A stretch of DNA of 64,000 nt from Chromatium okenii (GTDB lineage Bacteria; Pseudomonadota; Gammaproteobacteria; Chromatiales; Chromatiaceae). Of this stretch, positions 25,449 to 33,142 are shown piece after piece. Under the pieces are notes generated by a model. That model had not been told where the DNA came from. It searched no databases and worked only from the letters and a program-made list of their open reading frames with translations. The stretch covers positions 62,001-126,000 of the forward strand of contig NZ_NRRQ01000002.1 in the NCBI RefSeq assembly GCF_016583745.1. The letters run 5' to 3'. The first letter of the stretch is position 1, and each line of letters opens with the position of its first letter. The translations under genes and the position numbers were made by a program.

Positions 25449-27884
25449 TTAATAGGGTTGTGGTTCGGATTCGCCGTCGTTGTATACGTCACTAATGAAG
25501 TTTTCAAACTTAGTGTATTGATTGAGAAATGTTAAGCGCGTGCTACCAATCGGGCCATTGCGTTGTTTGGCGATAATGATTTCAGCGGTGCCAGCATCTT
25601 GGCTGTCTTTGTTGTAGACCTCATCGCGGTAAATAAACACGATTAAATCCGCGTCCTGTTCAATGGCACCAGAATTGTGATTGATCACGCCATCAGCCAA
25701 CCAACACGCCGTATCTGGCACCGTTAAATCAAAGACCTCTTCAGCATCTTCCGCAGTAATTGCAACGATTTCATCCCAAAAAATGGGTTCAGAGCGCAGC
25801 GGTGCCATTGTATACAATTGCAATTGCGTTGCTAAACGTTGGGCGGATTCCGCGTGTACGCGACAAGCGCCAATATGTTGTAAAAACAAACGTTTGTGCG
25901 CATTTTCAGCGAGAAAAACCGTCCACCAGCCTCGGCTAGTTTTAGCAGTGGTATTGTGTTTTAGGTAAGCAACAATGCCAAAACGCAATAATAGCGTGGT
26001 GAGATCAATTGCGAGTTGTTGACTGGCAGTTGTAAAGGCAATTTCACTGCCGTGCTGATATGAATCAATCCGCCCGCGTGTTGCCCATAGATGCCGCAAA
26101 AATAGTGCTAATTGCGTATTGGGGAGTTGAAACACGCCAACTGGTAGCCGCATTTCAATTGCCGTTTTCCCATCAATACCTAATGTGGCAAGCCATTGCA
26201 TCACGCCCAATTGACCCGCAGCCACGTCGTGAATGACGCATTGCTGCCAATTGCCGGTTATCACAGACGCAGTCACGGTATTACCAAAAGCGTGAATCGC
26301 GGTGATGACATCATGCTGATCGGTGGGCTGTGTGATGACATAACATCCCGGTTGTGATGTGCAATAGCGCCCCGCACCTAGCAAATGCGCAAGTAGAATA
26401 ATGGCGTGTTCTGACCAAGAATAGGTGTGCAGCGGCTCTGGTAATTGCGCTGCGATGCCAATTGTATTGCCAATTTGTAAAGTATGCGCTGCCGCCCAAT
26501 TGGTTGGCGTGTATACGCGATGTTGTTGAGAACAGCGCAGCACTCGCCCGCTGGCGCAGTGCAGTTTTATAATATCTTTTATTCCTGCGCTCCAAATGCA
26601 ATCGCTGCGGGCAATCGTGATTTGTCCAGATGCGTTAATAGAAAGTACTTGCGGTTGCTGACCAACAAGTTCACGAATTGCAATAGCACGACCGTCAGCT
26701 AATAATACCCGCGTGTCGCCGCTGACGCATTCCCGCAAATCCGACATTACCGGACGTTTATTTTGGCGTTGTTCTAAACCGCGATTTAATTGTGATAATG
26801 CAATCACGGGCACATTAAGTTCTTTTGCTAAGGCTTTTAAGCTCCGCGAAATCGCTGAGACTTCATTGGTGCGATTTTCACTGCCCGGTTCTTGCATCAA
26901 TTGCAGATAATCAATGACGATTAACGCTAAATCGTCGTGTTCGCGTTTTAAGCGGCGGGCGCGGGTGCGTAATTCAGTGGGAGATAACGCGGGAGTATCA
27001 TCAATAAAAAGTTGCGCGGTGGATAAGGTGCTCATGGCCATCGTTAAGCGTGACCATTCATCATCATTTAATTGCCCACTGCGCACCCGTTGCTGATCAA
27101 TATGACCTAATGAGGACAGCAGCCGCATGGCTAATGAATCGCCGGGCATTTCCATACTAAATACGGCAACGGGACGTTTAGAATCAAGTGCTACGAATTC
27201 GGCGATATTCATCGCCAGCGCGGTTTTTCCCATTGAGGGTCGCCCCGCTAGAATAATTAAATCCGCTGGTTGCAAACCCGATGTCATGTCATCAAAATCT
27301 TTAAATCCACTGGATAAGCCGGTGATTTTTTTGCCCGATTGAAACAGTAAATCAATGCGGGCGACTGCATTGGCAACTAAATCTTTGAGCGGTTGAAAAC
27401 CACCGCCACCGCGTGCTTCTTGCTCGGCAATGGCAAATAACCGCTGTTCCGCTTCATCAATTAGTTCAGCGGGTTTGCGACCGTTGGGGTGATAGCCGCT
27501 GTCGGCAATGGCGACGCCGGAGGTGATGATTTGCCGCAAGACGGAGGTTTGCCGCACGATCTTGGCGTAAACATGGATGTTGGCGGCGCTGGGGGTGTCG
27601 CGAACCAGTTCGGTGAGATAAGGCATACCGCCGCTGGCGGTGAGCTGCTCGCAGCGTTCTAAAGTTTCGGCGAGGGTGACGAGATCAAAGGGGTGTCCTT
27701 CGTCGGCAAGCGTTTGAATCGCTTCAAAAATATGGCGATGTTCGCGCCGATAACAGTCGTGTGCGGTGACGATTTCTGCCACGCGCTCCCAGGCGCTGTT
27801 ATCCAACATCAGCCCGCCGAGCAGGGATTGTTCTGCGTGTAGGTTGTGGGGGGGAATGCGCAGATCGTCGTAATCAGCAGTCAT
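25449..27884 (-). CDS. dnaB: Replicative DNA helicase DnaB, interrupted by an intein
   Basis: 811-aa precursor. The exteins (residues 1-385 and 738-811) join into a 459-aa hexameric replication-fork helicase. It has the N-terminal domain (about 10-110) that contacts primase, Walker A GRPSMGKT (214-221), Walker B LIVIDYLQLM, and the C-terminal SGAIEQDAD...KQRNGP motif with the arginine finger. An intein is inserted in the conserved DLRE/SGAIEQD junction. The gene follows rpsF-rpsR-rplI, the usual gammaproteobacterial order, and converges with the CHAT gene with 13 bp between stops. Confidence 0.96.
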   Translation of the reverse strand: MTADYDDLRIPPHNLHAEQSLLGGLMLDNSAWERVAEIVTAHDCYRREHRHIFEAIQTLADEGHPFDLVTLAETLERCEQLTASGGMPYLTELVRDTPSAANIHVYAKIVRQTSVLRQIITSGVAIADSGYHPNGRKPAELIDEAEQRLFAIAEQEARGGGGFQPLKDLVANAVARIDLLFQSGKKITGLSSGFKDFDDMTSGLQPADLIILAGRPSMGKTALAMNIAEFVALDSKRPVAVFSMEMPGDSLAMRLLSSLGHIDQQRVRSGQLNDDEWSRLTMAMSTLSTAQLFIDDTPALSPTELRTRARRLKREHDDLALIVIDYLQLMQEPGSENRTNEVSAISRSLKALAKELNVPVIALSQLNRGLEQRQNKRPVMSDLRECVSGDTRVLLADGRAIAIRELVGQQPQVLSINASGQITIARSDCIWSAGIKDIIKLHCASGRVLRCSQQHRVYTPTNWAAAHTLQIGNTIGIAAQLPEPLHTYSWSEHAIILLAHLLGAGRYCTSQPGCYVITQPTDQHDVITAIHAFGNTVTASVITGNWQQCVIHDVAAGQLGVMQWLATLGIDGKTAIEMRLPVGVFQLPNTQLALFLRHLWATRGRIDSYQHGSEIAFTTASQQLAIDLTTLLLRFGIVAYLKHNTTAKTSRGWWTVFLAENAHKRLFLQHIGACRVHAESAQRLATQLQLYTMAPLRSEPIFWDEIVAITAEDAEEVFDLTVPDTACWLADGVINHNSGAIEQDADLIVFIYRDEVYNKDSQDAGTAEIIIAKQRNGPIGSTRLTFLNQYTKFENFISDVYNDGESEPQPY
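25674..26729 (-). other. DnaB intein with probably inactive LAGLIDADG endonuclease
   Basis: 352-aa in-frame insertion. It starts with Cys (codon 26727-26729, CVSGDTRVLLADG block A) and ends with His-Asn (codons 25677-25679 and 25674-25676), followed by Ser+1 of the C-extein. The splicing residues are therefore all present. The C-terminal EEVFDLTVPDTACWLADGVINHN block is intact but unusual only in detail. The two dodecapeptide endonuclease motifs are recognisable as LAHLLGAG and LRHLWATRG. Each lacks its metal-binding aspartate (Ala and Arg instead), so homing is probably lost while splicing remains. Confidence 0.93.
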
Positions 27885-28025
27885 GGGCAGCGCCGAACAT
27901 CATTAAATCGCAATTGTACGATGCGACCGAGAACGGCGGCGTGATCACCGCAAATACGATGCTAACAGGTTGAATAATCAGGAGAACATGCGAGAACCCC
28001 AGCGCGGAGCCGGGGCGATGAGCAA

Positions 28026-28475
28026 TCAGGCTTCTGGAATAATATCGACCTTGATGACGGCTTCGACGTCGGTATACAGCCGCAGCGTTACGTCATATTC
28101 GCCAATGGCACGGAGTGCGCCTTTAGCCAACCGCACTTCCGCTTTATCCAAGGTCATCCCCGCCGCGCAAGCTGCGGCAGCAATGTCGCCGGTGCCAACG
28201 GAACCAAACAGGCGTCCTTCATCACCGGCTTTACGCGCCAGCGTTAAGCGCATTCCGTCCAGTTGGGCTTTGCGCGTTTCTGCGGCGGCCTGCATTTCTG
28301 CGGCAGCGCGTTCTAATTCTGCCCGCCGTGCCTCGAATGCTTCCAAATTGGCGGCAGTGGCAGACACCGCAAAGCCGGCTGGAACCAGATAATTGCGCCC
28401 ATAGCCGGCGCGAACCTTGACCTTATCCCCGAGCACGCCGAGGTTCGGTACGTTTTTTAGCAAGATGATTTCCAC
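28026..28475 (-). CDS. rplI: Ribosomal protein bL9
   Basis: 149-aa large-subunit protein. The N-terminal RNA-binding domain (VEIILLKNVPNLG, GYGRNYLVP) is joined by a long helix to the C-terminal domain. The GTG at 28473-28475 is chosen because it gives the normal family start and length and has AGGA nine bases upstream; the frame extends further but without family support. It is the last ribosomal gene of the rpsF operon. Remarkably, a terminator-like hairpin lies just upstream of its start. Confidence 0.96.
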   Translation of the reverse strand: MEIILLKNVPNLGVLGDKVKVRAGYGRNYLVPAGFAVSATAANLEAFEARRAELERAAAEMQAAAETRKAQLDGMRLTLARKAGDEGRLFGSVGTGDIAAAACAAGMTLDKAEVRLAKGALRAIGEYDVTLRLYTDVEAVIKVDIIPEA

Positions 28476-28493
28476 AACTAAAATTCCTATTCC

Positions 28494-28521
28494 AAAAAAC
28501 CTCAATCACGCGTGATTGAGG
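28494..28521 (-). terminator. Terminator-like hairpin immediately upstream of rplI
   Basis: Perfect 22-bp palindrome (28500-28521), effectively a 9-bp stem with a CGCG loop, followed in the direction of transcription by six Ts (28499-28494). It lies 18 bp before the rplI start codon, too close for a promoter to fit after it. It would therefore act as an attenuator on rplI (and perhaps dnaB). A second small hairpin (28543-28558) lies just upstream. Confidence 0.75.
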
Positions 28522-28612
28522 TGGATTGATCCGCACTTGGTTGACGCGCTGATGCGTCTAACGCAAGCCTAATATCTTGAACAGTTTTCTGCACCGCGCC
28601 GGCTTACCAAAG

Positions 28613-29524
28613 TTAGCGAGGAGGTTTGGCAATGCGATCCATGCGGGAGCGCAAATCAAGCCAAATATCAAGCATTCCCACGCCAGCGATGATGAGCACT
28701 GTCTGTGGCATCAATAACAGCAGCAAGACATAACCGCCGACCATCCATCCGCCAGCCGCTTGCAAGCGGTGGTGGAGCGCATGGGCAACTGCAAGTCCTT
28801 GAATGATCGGAAAAATGCTCAACAGCAACAGCATATCAGCGATGACACCCGCTTGCGGACTGATGCCAAACCAAAGCAGCACAATGATGAATCCGATGCC
28901 GCTGCGGTGCCCAAAATTCAGCGCCCGAAATTCTTCGCCCAAGCCGCCGGGATTGTAGAGTGCTGCCTGCCAATAACGGGCAAGCACCAAACTCACCAGC
29001 GTCTGTAGCACGAAAGCAACAGCCACGCTGCCGGTCATCCACTGTGCCGCGTGTTGCACCACCTGCACACTCAACTCTGCCGTCAATAACCCGTCGCTAA
29101 CGAGGGTTTGCCGCACCGGTTCCAGCAGATGTAACCAATAACCTGCTGGATCAGCAACGCTGAATCGCCACCCCAGCACCAAAATGCTGCCACCGAACAC
29201 GGCAAGCTGCATCATTCCTTGCAGGGAGCGCGACCGGTGTAACACGCTCGCCAATAACCACGTCGGCAGCCAGAGTACGAGCACAATGCCGATGCTGGAG
29301 AGCGGCGTACCCAAGATCAACAGGGTCAAGATGCTCGTGCCGAGAGTCGCAATCGCGCCGACTATCGCGCCTTGCAGCCCACCTTGACGCAAGGTGACGA
29401 CGCCGACGCTGGCCGCGCTGAGTACGCCAAACAATGGCATCAGCAGCGATAACATGGCGGTTGTGGCAGCCACGAGAGCGGCTTGGGCACGACCGCGCAT
29501 GATGAAACGGGCAAGGGCGATCAT
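28613..29524 (-). CDS. DUF2232-like integral membrane protein
   Basis: 303-aa polytopic membrane protein with about eight hydrophobic segments spread over its length and few charged residues outside the ends. The position between rpsR and rplI, together with length and topology, matches the DUF2232-like proteins found at this place in several gammaproteobacteria such as pseudomonads. Function is unknown. The gap to rpsR is 56 bp, so it is probably cotranscribed with the ribosomal genes. Confidence 0.8.
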   Translation of the reverse strand: MIALARFIMRGRAQAALVAATTAMLSLLMPLFGVLSAASVGVVTLRQGGLQGAIVGAIATLGTSILTLLILGTPLSSIGIVLVLWLPTWLLASVLHRSRSLQGMMQLAVFGGSILVLGWRFSVADPAGYWLHLLEPVRQTLVSDGLLTAELSVQVVQHAAQWMTGSVAVAFVLQTLVSLVLARYWQAALYNPGGLGEEFRALNFGHRSGIGFIIVLLWFGISPQAGVIADMLLLLSIFPIIQGLAVAHALHHRLQAAGGWMVGGYVLLLLLMPQTVLIIAGVGMLDIWLDLRSRMDRIAKPPR

Positions 29525-29580
29525 GGTGACTAGCGCAACGGTGGTTGCTCAGACGTGATCACGCGCTGGGGCGTGGGCAC

Positions 29581-29805
29581 TCAATGACCGTCGGTGTAGG
29601 GCAACAGCGCCAAAAAGCGGGCGCGTTTCACTGCTTGCGCGAGCTGGCGCTGATATTTTGCGGAAGTGCCGGTGATACGGCTCGGAACGATTTTGCCCGA
29701 TTCGCTGATATAAGCCTTCAATAGATTGAGGTCTTTATAATCAATCTCAGCAATACCTTCGGCGGTAAAGCGGCAATAACGTTTACGACGAAAAAATCGA
29801 GACAC
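29581..29805 (-). CDS. rpsR: Ribosomal protein bS18
   Basis: 74-aa basic small-subunit protein, full length. It has the signatures CRFTAEG near the start, a [18 protein letters not shown] core and a [12 protein letters not shown] end. It forms a dimer with S6 on the platform of the 30S subunit and is encoded directly downstream of rpsF, as is usual. Confidence 0.98.
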   Translation of the reverse strand: MSRFFRRKRYCRFTAEGIAEIDYKDLNLLKAYISESGKIVPSRITGTSAKYQRQLAQAVKRARFLALLPYTDGH

Positions 29806-29863
29806 AGTGATGCTCCGTAATTAACTCAGTGAATAGGAAAGTAATGACATTCCAATGCGGGTT

Positions 29864-30250
29864 TTAATCGTCACGTCCAGAGTCATCCCGCCGAAAATCA
29901 TCGGTCGGAATCTCAGGGCGTTCGCGGTCATCACCACCTTTGGTTAATGGCGATGGTTCCGTCACTGCCGTCCCGCGCACAATAATCATATTGCGCATCA
30001 CCGCATCATTAAAACGAAATGCACTTTCCAATTCGTTAATCGCGTCTTGGTCGCACTCGACATTCATCAACACATAATGCGCCTTGTGTACCTTATTGAT
30101 TGGATAAGCAAGCGGACGCCGCCCCCAATCTTCAAAGCGATGTACGATCCCGCCGCGTTTTTCAAGTGCGCCTTGATAACGCTCAACCATCGCCGGCACC
30201 TGTTCACTCTGGCTTGGGTGTACCAAAAAAACTACTTCATAATGTCGCAT
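29864..30250 (-). CDS. rpsF: Ribosomal protein bS6
   Basis: 128-aa small-subunit protein. It begins [14 protein letters not shown] with the ferredoxin-like core, contains [18 protein letters not shown], and ends in an Asp/Arg-rich acidic tail (about residues 110-128) where S6 is often post-translationally glutamylated in enterics. The ATG at 30248-30250 follows GGGAG by five bases and gives the canonical start; the frame runs 40 codons further upstream without support. First gene of the rpsF-rpsR-DUF2232-rplI-dnaB run. Confidence 0.97.
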   Translation of the reverse strand: MRHYEVVFLVHPSQSEQVPAMVERYQGALEKRGGIVHRFEDWGRRPLAYPINKVHKAHYVLMNVECDQDAINELESAFRFNDAVMRNMIIVRGTAVTEPSPLTKGGDDRERPEIPTDDFRRDDSGRDD

Positions 30251-30272
30251 TGCTGCTCCCTTCGGATTGACA

Positions 30273-30293
30273 GCCCCCCGCAAGCGGTGAGGC
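30273..30293 (-). promoter_or_regulatory. Possible S6:S18-responsive leader hairpin of rpsF
   Basis: About 25 nt upstream of rpsF the transcript can fold GCC(U)C against GGGGC around an ACCGCUUGCGG segment. Autoregulatory rpsF leaders bound by S6:S18 carry a conserved CCG in a small bulged hairpin, and this segment has one. Support is by inspection only. Confidence 0.3.
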
Positions 30294-30456
30294 AAGGAGA
30301 TTCCCAAAATAAGCGTTGGGAATCGCGCATCATACTTGAAAATACCGTTTTTTGAACACCCCAAGCACACAAAAAGTTGAAATCTGGCTTGATCGCTACC
30401 GTGCCCTAGATCAAACTGATAATCTTAAGAGCACATTAGAATATTGGGGGATAGCG

Positions 30457-30942
30457 ATGAGCGTTGAGCACGATTTCGTTTCACTGCGCAGTTCGAGTCT
30501 CGGCAGCGGTCTGACTGACGAACAGGTGCAAGCGTTAGCCAGCATTGCGCATTGTCGGCGGCTTGCAGACGGAGAGATTTTGATTCACGAAGGCGAAGTG
30601 ACTAACAATTTACATGTCATTACTGAAGGCGCGTTAGCCGTCACTCGTGATTTAGGGAAAGGTGAATACGCCACCATTCACGTATTGCATACGGGAGATT
30701 TAGCGGGCGAGATGGGTTTTATTAGCGGCAAATCACACACCGCCACCTTGCGTTCACTCGGAAGAACGCAAATTTGCAGTGTAGACCGTGACGCATTTGA
30801 ATCACTTTTAATGACGCATCCTTGGTTAGTTTATCGGGTGATGCAAACAATTGTGCGGGTGAGCCAAGACATTCTGCGGCGAATGAACGCCCAGCACGTT
30901 GAACTCACAAAATATGTGAGCAGTTCTCACGCGTTATATTGA
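30457..30942 (+). CDS. Cyclic-nucleotide-binding domain protein without DNA-binding domain
   Basis: 161-aa single-domain protein. Residues about 20-140 form a cNMP-binding beta-roll. The phosphate-binding cassette region reads GDLAGEMGFISGKSHTATLRS, where the GE and the R/T pattern are kept. A long helix follows. There is no helix-turn-helix, so it is not a transcription factor by itself and may bind a partner. The ATG at 30457 follows GGGGGA; a TTG 35 codons earlier is an alternative start. It is divergent from rpsF and lies beside the degenerate GlgC paralogue and the CRP-type regulator. Confidence 0.8.
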   Translation: MSVEHDFVSLRSSSLGSGLTDEQVQALASIAHCRRLADGEILIHEGEVTNNLHVITEGALAVTRDLGKGEYATIHVLHTGDLAGEMGFISGKSHTATLRSLGRTQICSVDRDAFESLLMTHPWLVYRVMQTIVRVSQDILRRMNAQHVELTKYVSSSHALY

Positions 30943-31071
30943 GCGCGGGAATAGCACTGGGCAACCGTCACTGCCATCTTGATGTATTCAATGTCATCTT
31001 TTGGAAATGCACGTTTGCCCAGAACACACCACAACCCAGTTACCCGACTTTACAAGCGCATGATGACAGCA

Positions 31072-32310
31072 TCATTCATGCTCACCTGCTAAAAATAAAT
31101 CCTTCTTGGTGACCACCACAATTCCAGAATCAGACACCGTAAATCGTTCACGATCACGCTTTAGATCAAGACCAATTTGTTCTCCGGCTGGAATTTCAAT
31201 TTCTTTTTCTATAATACAATTTTGCAAATGTGCGCCAGCACCCACAATCACACCATCAAACAGGATTGACGCCTCTACAATCGCCCCATCTTGCACCTTG
31301 ACTCGTGGAAATAGAATGGAATGATTCACCCCGCCACCACTAATCACTGTTCCTGCTGCCAGCATTGAATTAACAAACACGCCTTCGTTACCACTAATTG
31401 CACCGGGCACAGTACGCGCTGGTGGATACTGCCCTTGATAGGTGTTAATTGTCCAATTGGCTTGATAAAGATTTAATGGCGGTTCAGCGCGTAACAGCGC
31501 CATATTTGCTTGATAATACGCATCAATAGAGGCAAGATCACTCCAATAACGATCTGGCGTTACGCGCCCACGCATTTGCCCAAAACGGTATGCAGAAACT
31601 AAATATTCTGAAGTCAACGGTGCAATTAAATCCAATGCTAAGTTAGCATCTAACAGCGAACCACGCTCGATTTTATTTAATTGTTCCAGTAAAAACTTTT
31701 TATCAAATAAATAAACGCCCATCGTTGTAAGATATTCAGTGTTACCAACTACTTCCAATTGCTCTGGAGTCACCGGCGGTAAAAACGTTTGAATTCGCTC
31801 ATCATCATTTACAATTGCCCGCGCTTGCGTTCCCGTATCTAAACCAGATGTCGTCCGCACCGCAACCGTAATTTGTGATGCAGAATCACGATGGGCGCGT
31901 ACCAATTCCGCGTAATCCATTCGATAAACTGCATTCCCATCCAACACCAATACATGATTAGCGCGATTCCGTTCAATGAGATAACGGTTTTGACGAATGG
32001 CATCAAAAGGACCAGCATACCATTCTTGGCTCTCGCGCATCTGGGGCGGAACTGGAGTAATAAATTCACTTAACTCTGGATTAAATAACGACCACCCATC
32101 ACGTAAATGTTTGTGAAGCGAATGGCTTTTATACTGCGTTAACACTAAAACCTGCCGCAAGCCAGAATGAAGGCAATTGGCCAAGGTAAAATCAATTACC
32201 CGATATTTACCGCCAAAAGGAACCGCCGCCTTAGTGCGATGTAAAGTCAGTGGGTCAGGACCGGTACCACGATCAATGGCAAGCACAAGAATAAGCGTAT
32301 CGGTAGACAT
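31072..32310 (-). CDS. Degenerate GlgC-like protein (ADP-glucose pyrophosphorylase paralogue)
   Basis: 412-aa homologue of glucose-1-phosphate adenylyltransferase. An N-terminal nucleotidyltransferase-like domain and a C-terminal left-handed beta-helix are both present. AVPFGGKYRVIDF and TQYKSHSLHKHL are well kept. The nucleotide-binding LAGGRGSRL reads LAIDRGTGPDP. The catalytic aspartate of [11 protein letters not shown] is Asn126 (LDGNAVYRMDY). The sugar-phosphate EKP motif is missing (QTFLPPV in its place). Catalysis is therefore unlikely. A regulatory subunit partnered with the intact GlgC encoded at 52.3 kb is plausible, by analogy with GlgD or the plant large subunit. The ATG at 32308-32310 is preferred over an upstream TTG. 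Confidence 0.85.
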   Translation of the reverse strand: MSTDTLILVLAIDRGTGPDPLTLHRTKAAVPFGGKYRVIDFTLANCLHSGLRQVLVLTQYKSHSLHKHLRDGWSLFNPELSEFITPVPPQMRESQEWYAGPFDAIRQNRYLIERNRANHVLVLDGNAVYRMDYAELVRAHRDSASQITVAVRTTSGLDTGTQARAIVNDDERIQTFLPPVTPEQLEVVGNTEYLTTMGVYLFDKKFLLEQLNKIERGSLLDANLALDLIAPLTSEYLVSAYRFGQMRGRVTPDRYWSDLASIDAYYQANMALLRAEPPLNLYQANWTINTYQGQYPPARTVPGAISGNEGVFVNSMLAAGTVISGGGVNHSILFPRVKVQDGAIVEASILFDGVIVGAGAHLQNCIIEKEIEIPAGEQIGLDLKRDRERFTVSDSGIVVVTKKDLFLAGEHE

Positions 32311-32445
32311 AGCGTTGTTACAAAGTGAAAGAGTGTGACTGTCCAGTTTAGCGGGAATCAAGGGTGAAACACCACTGCTATATTCTATCAGTTACCACGC
32401 ATGATCTGTAGTTATCAATAGTTGGTATAACTTAATACTACTGTT

Positions 32446-32454
32446 TGGTATACT
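32446..32454 (+). promoter_or_regulatory. Extended -10 promoter upstream of the CRP-type regulator
   Basis: TG-N-TATACT, a good extended -10, lies 35 bases before the regulator's ATG, in an AT-rich spacer. There is no well-spaced -35, which extended -10 promoters do not require. Confidence 0.45.
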
Positions 32455-32488
32455 AAAATTTACTTATTGCGAATAGTCAGTCTAAAAT

Positions 32489-33142
32489 ATGATCCAGTTG
32501 ACACCTCCACAAGAACCTCCAATTTGGCTTGAACCGTTTTTGGTTCATTGCCACACAAAAAGCTATGATAAAAATGTTGACTTTATTCGCCAAGGACAAG
32601 CGGCAGAAACCTTGTATTACCTGCTTGAAGGTTCGGTAGCAGCTTTAATTGATGACGAAAAAGAGCAACGTGAATTGCTGTTGACCTATATCAACAAAGG
32701 TGAGTTTATCGGCGAGATGGGGTTATTTATTCCGCAAAGTACTCGTAGCGTGATCATTCGCACTCGCACCCAGTGTAAAGTTGCTGAGATTACTTATCAA
32801 CGCCTTGAACGATTATTAAATAACGAATTAAAGAGCGTAGCAAAAGATTTTCTGTATAGCATTGGTTTGCAACTTTCAATACGGTTACGCACTACCAGTC
32901 GCAAAGTTGGTGATCTTGCATTTCTTGATGTAACAAACCGCATTATGGGAACATTATTTGATTTGTGTAAACAGCCAGATGCAATGACCCATCCTGAAGG
33001 AATGCAAATTCGGGTTACCCGGCAGGAGCTTGGTAGAATTGTGGGTTGTTCGCGGGAAATGGCTGGCAGGGTTTTGAAGACATTAGAACAGCAGGGTTTT
33101 GTGAATGTTAAAGGCAAAACGATTGTAGTATTTAATAATTAG
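32489..33142 (+). CDS. CRP/Vfr-family transcription regulator
   Basis: 217-aa cAMP-receptor-type regulator. An N-terminal cNMP-binding beta-roll (phosphate-binding cassette near GEFIGEMGLF...TRSVIIRTR) leads to a dimerisation helix. A C-terminal winged helix carries a recognition helix, RQELGRIVGCSREMAGRVLKTL, very close to CRP and Vfr. The FIGE(M)...RS/R pattern suggests cAMP binding. In related bacteria Vfr/CRP controls carbon use, pili and virulence-type functions. It is convergent with the PilS-like kinase; the two stop codons overlap by four bases. The degenerate glgC gene is divergent from it. Confidence 0.88.
   Translation: MIQLTPPQEPPIWLEPFLVHCHTKSYDKNVDFIRQGQAAETLYYLLEGSVAALIDDEKEQRELLLTYINKGEFIGEMGLFIPQSTRSVIIRTRTQCKVAEITYQRLERLLNNELKSVAKDFLYSIGLQLSIRLRTTSRKVGDLAFLDVTNRIMGTLFDLCKQPDAMTHPEGMQIRVTRQELGRIVGCSREMAGRVLKTLEQQGFVNVKGKTIVVFNN

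Noticed and set aside
33139-33142. Overlap of crp-like and pilS-like genes as an annotation error
   Set aside because: Both reading frames are complete and conserved to their ends; the convergent stops simply overlap by four bases.
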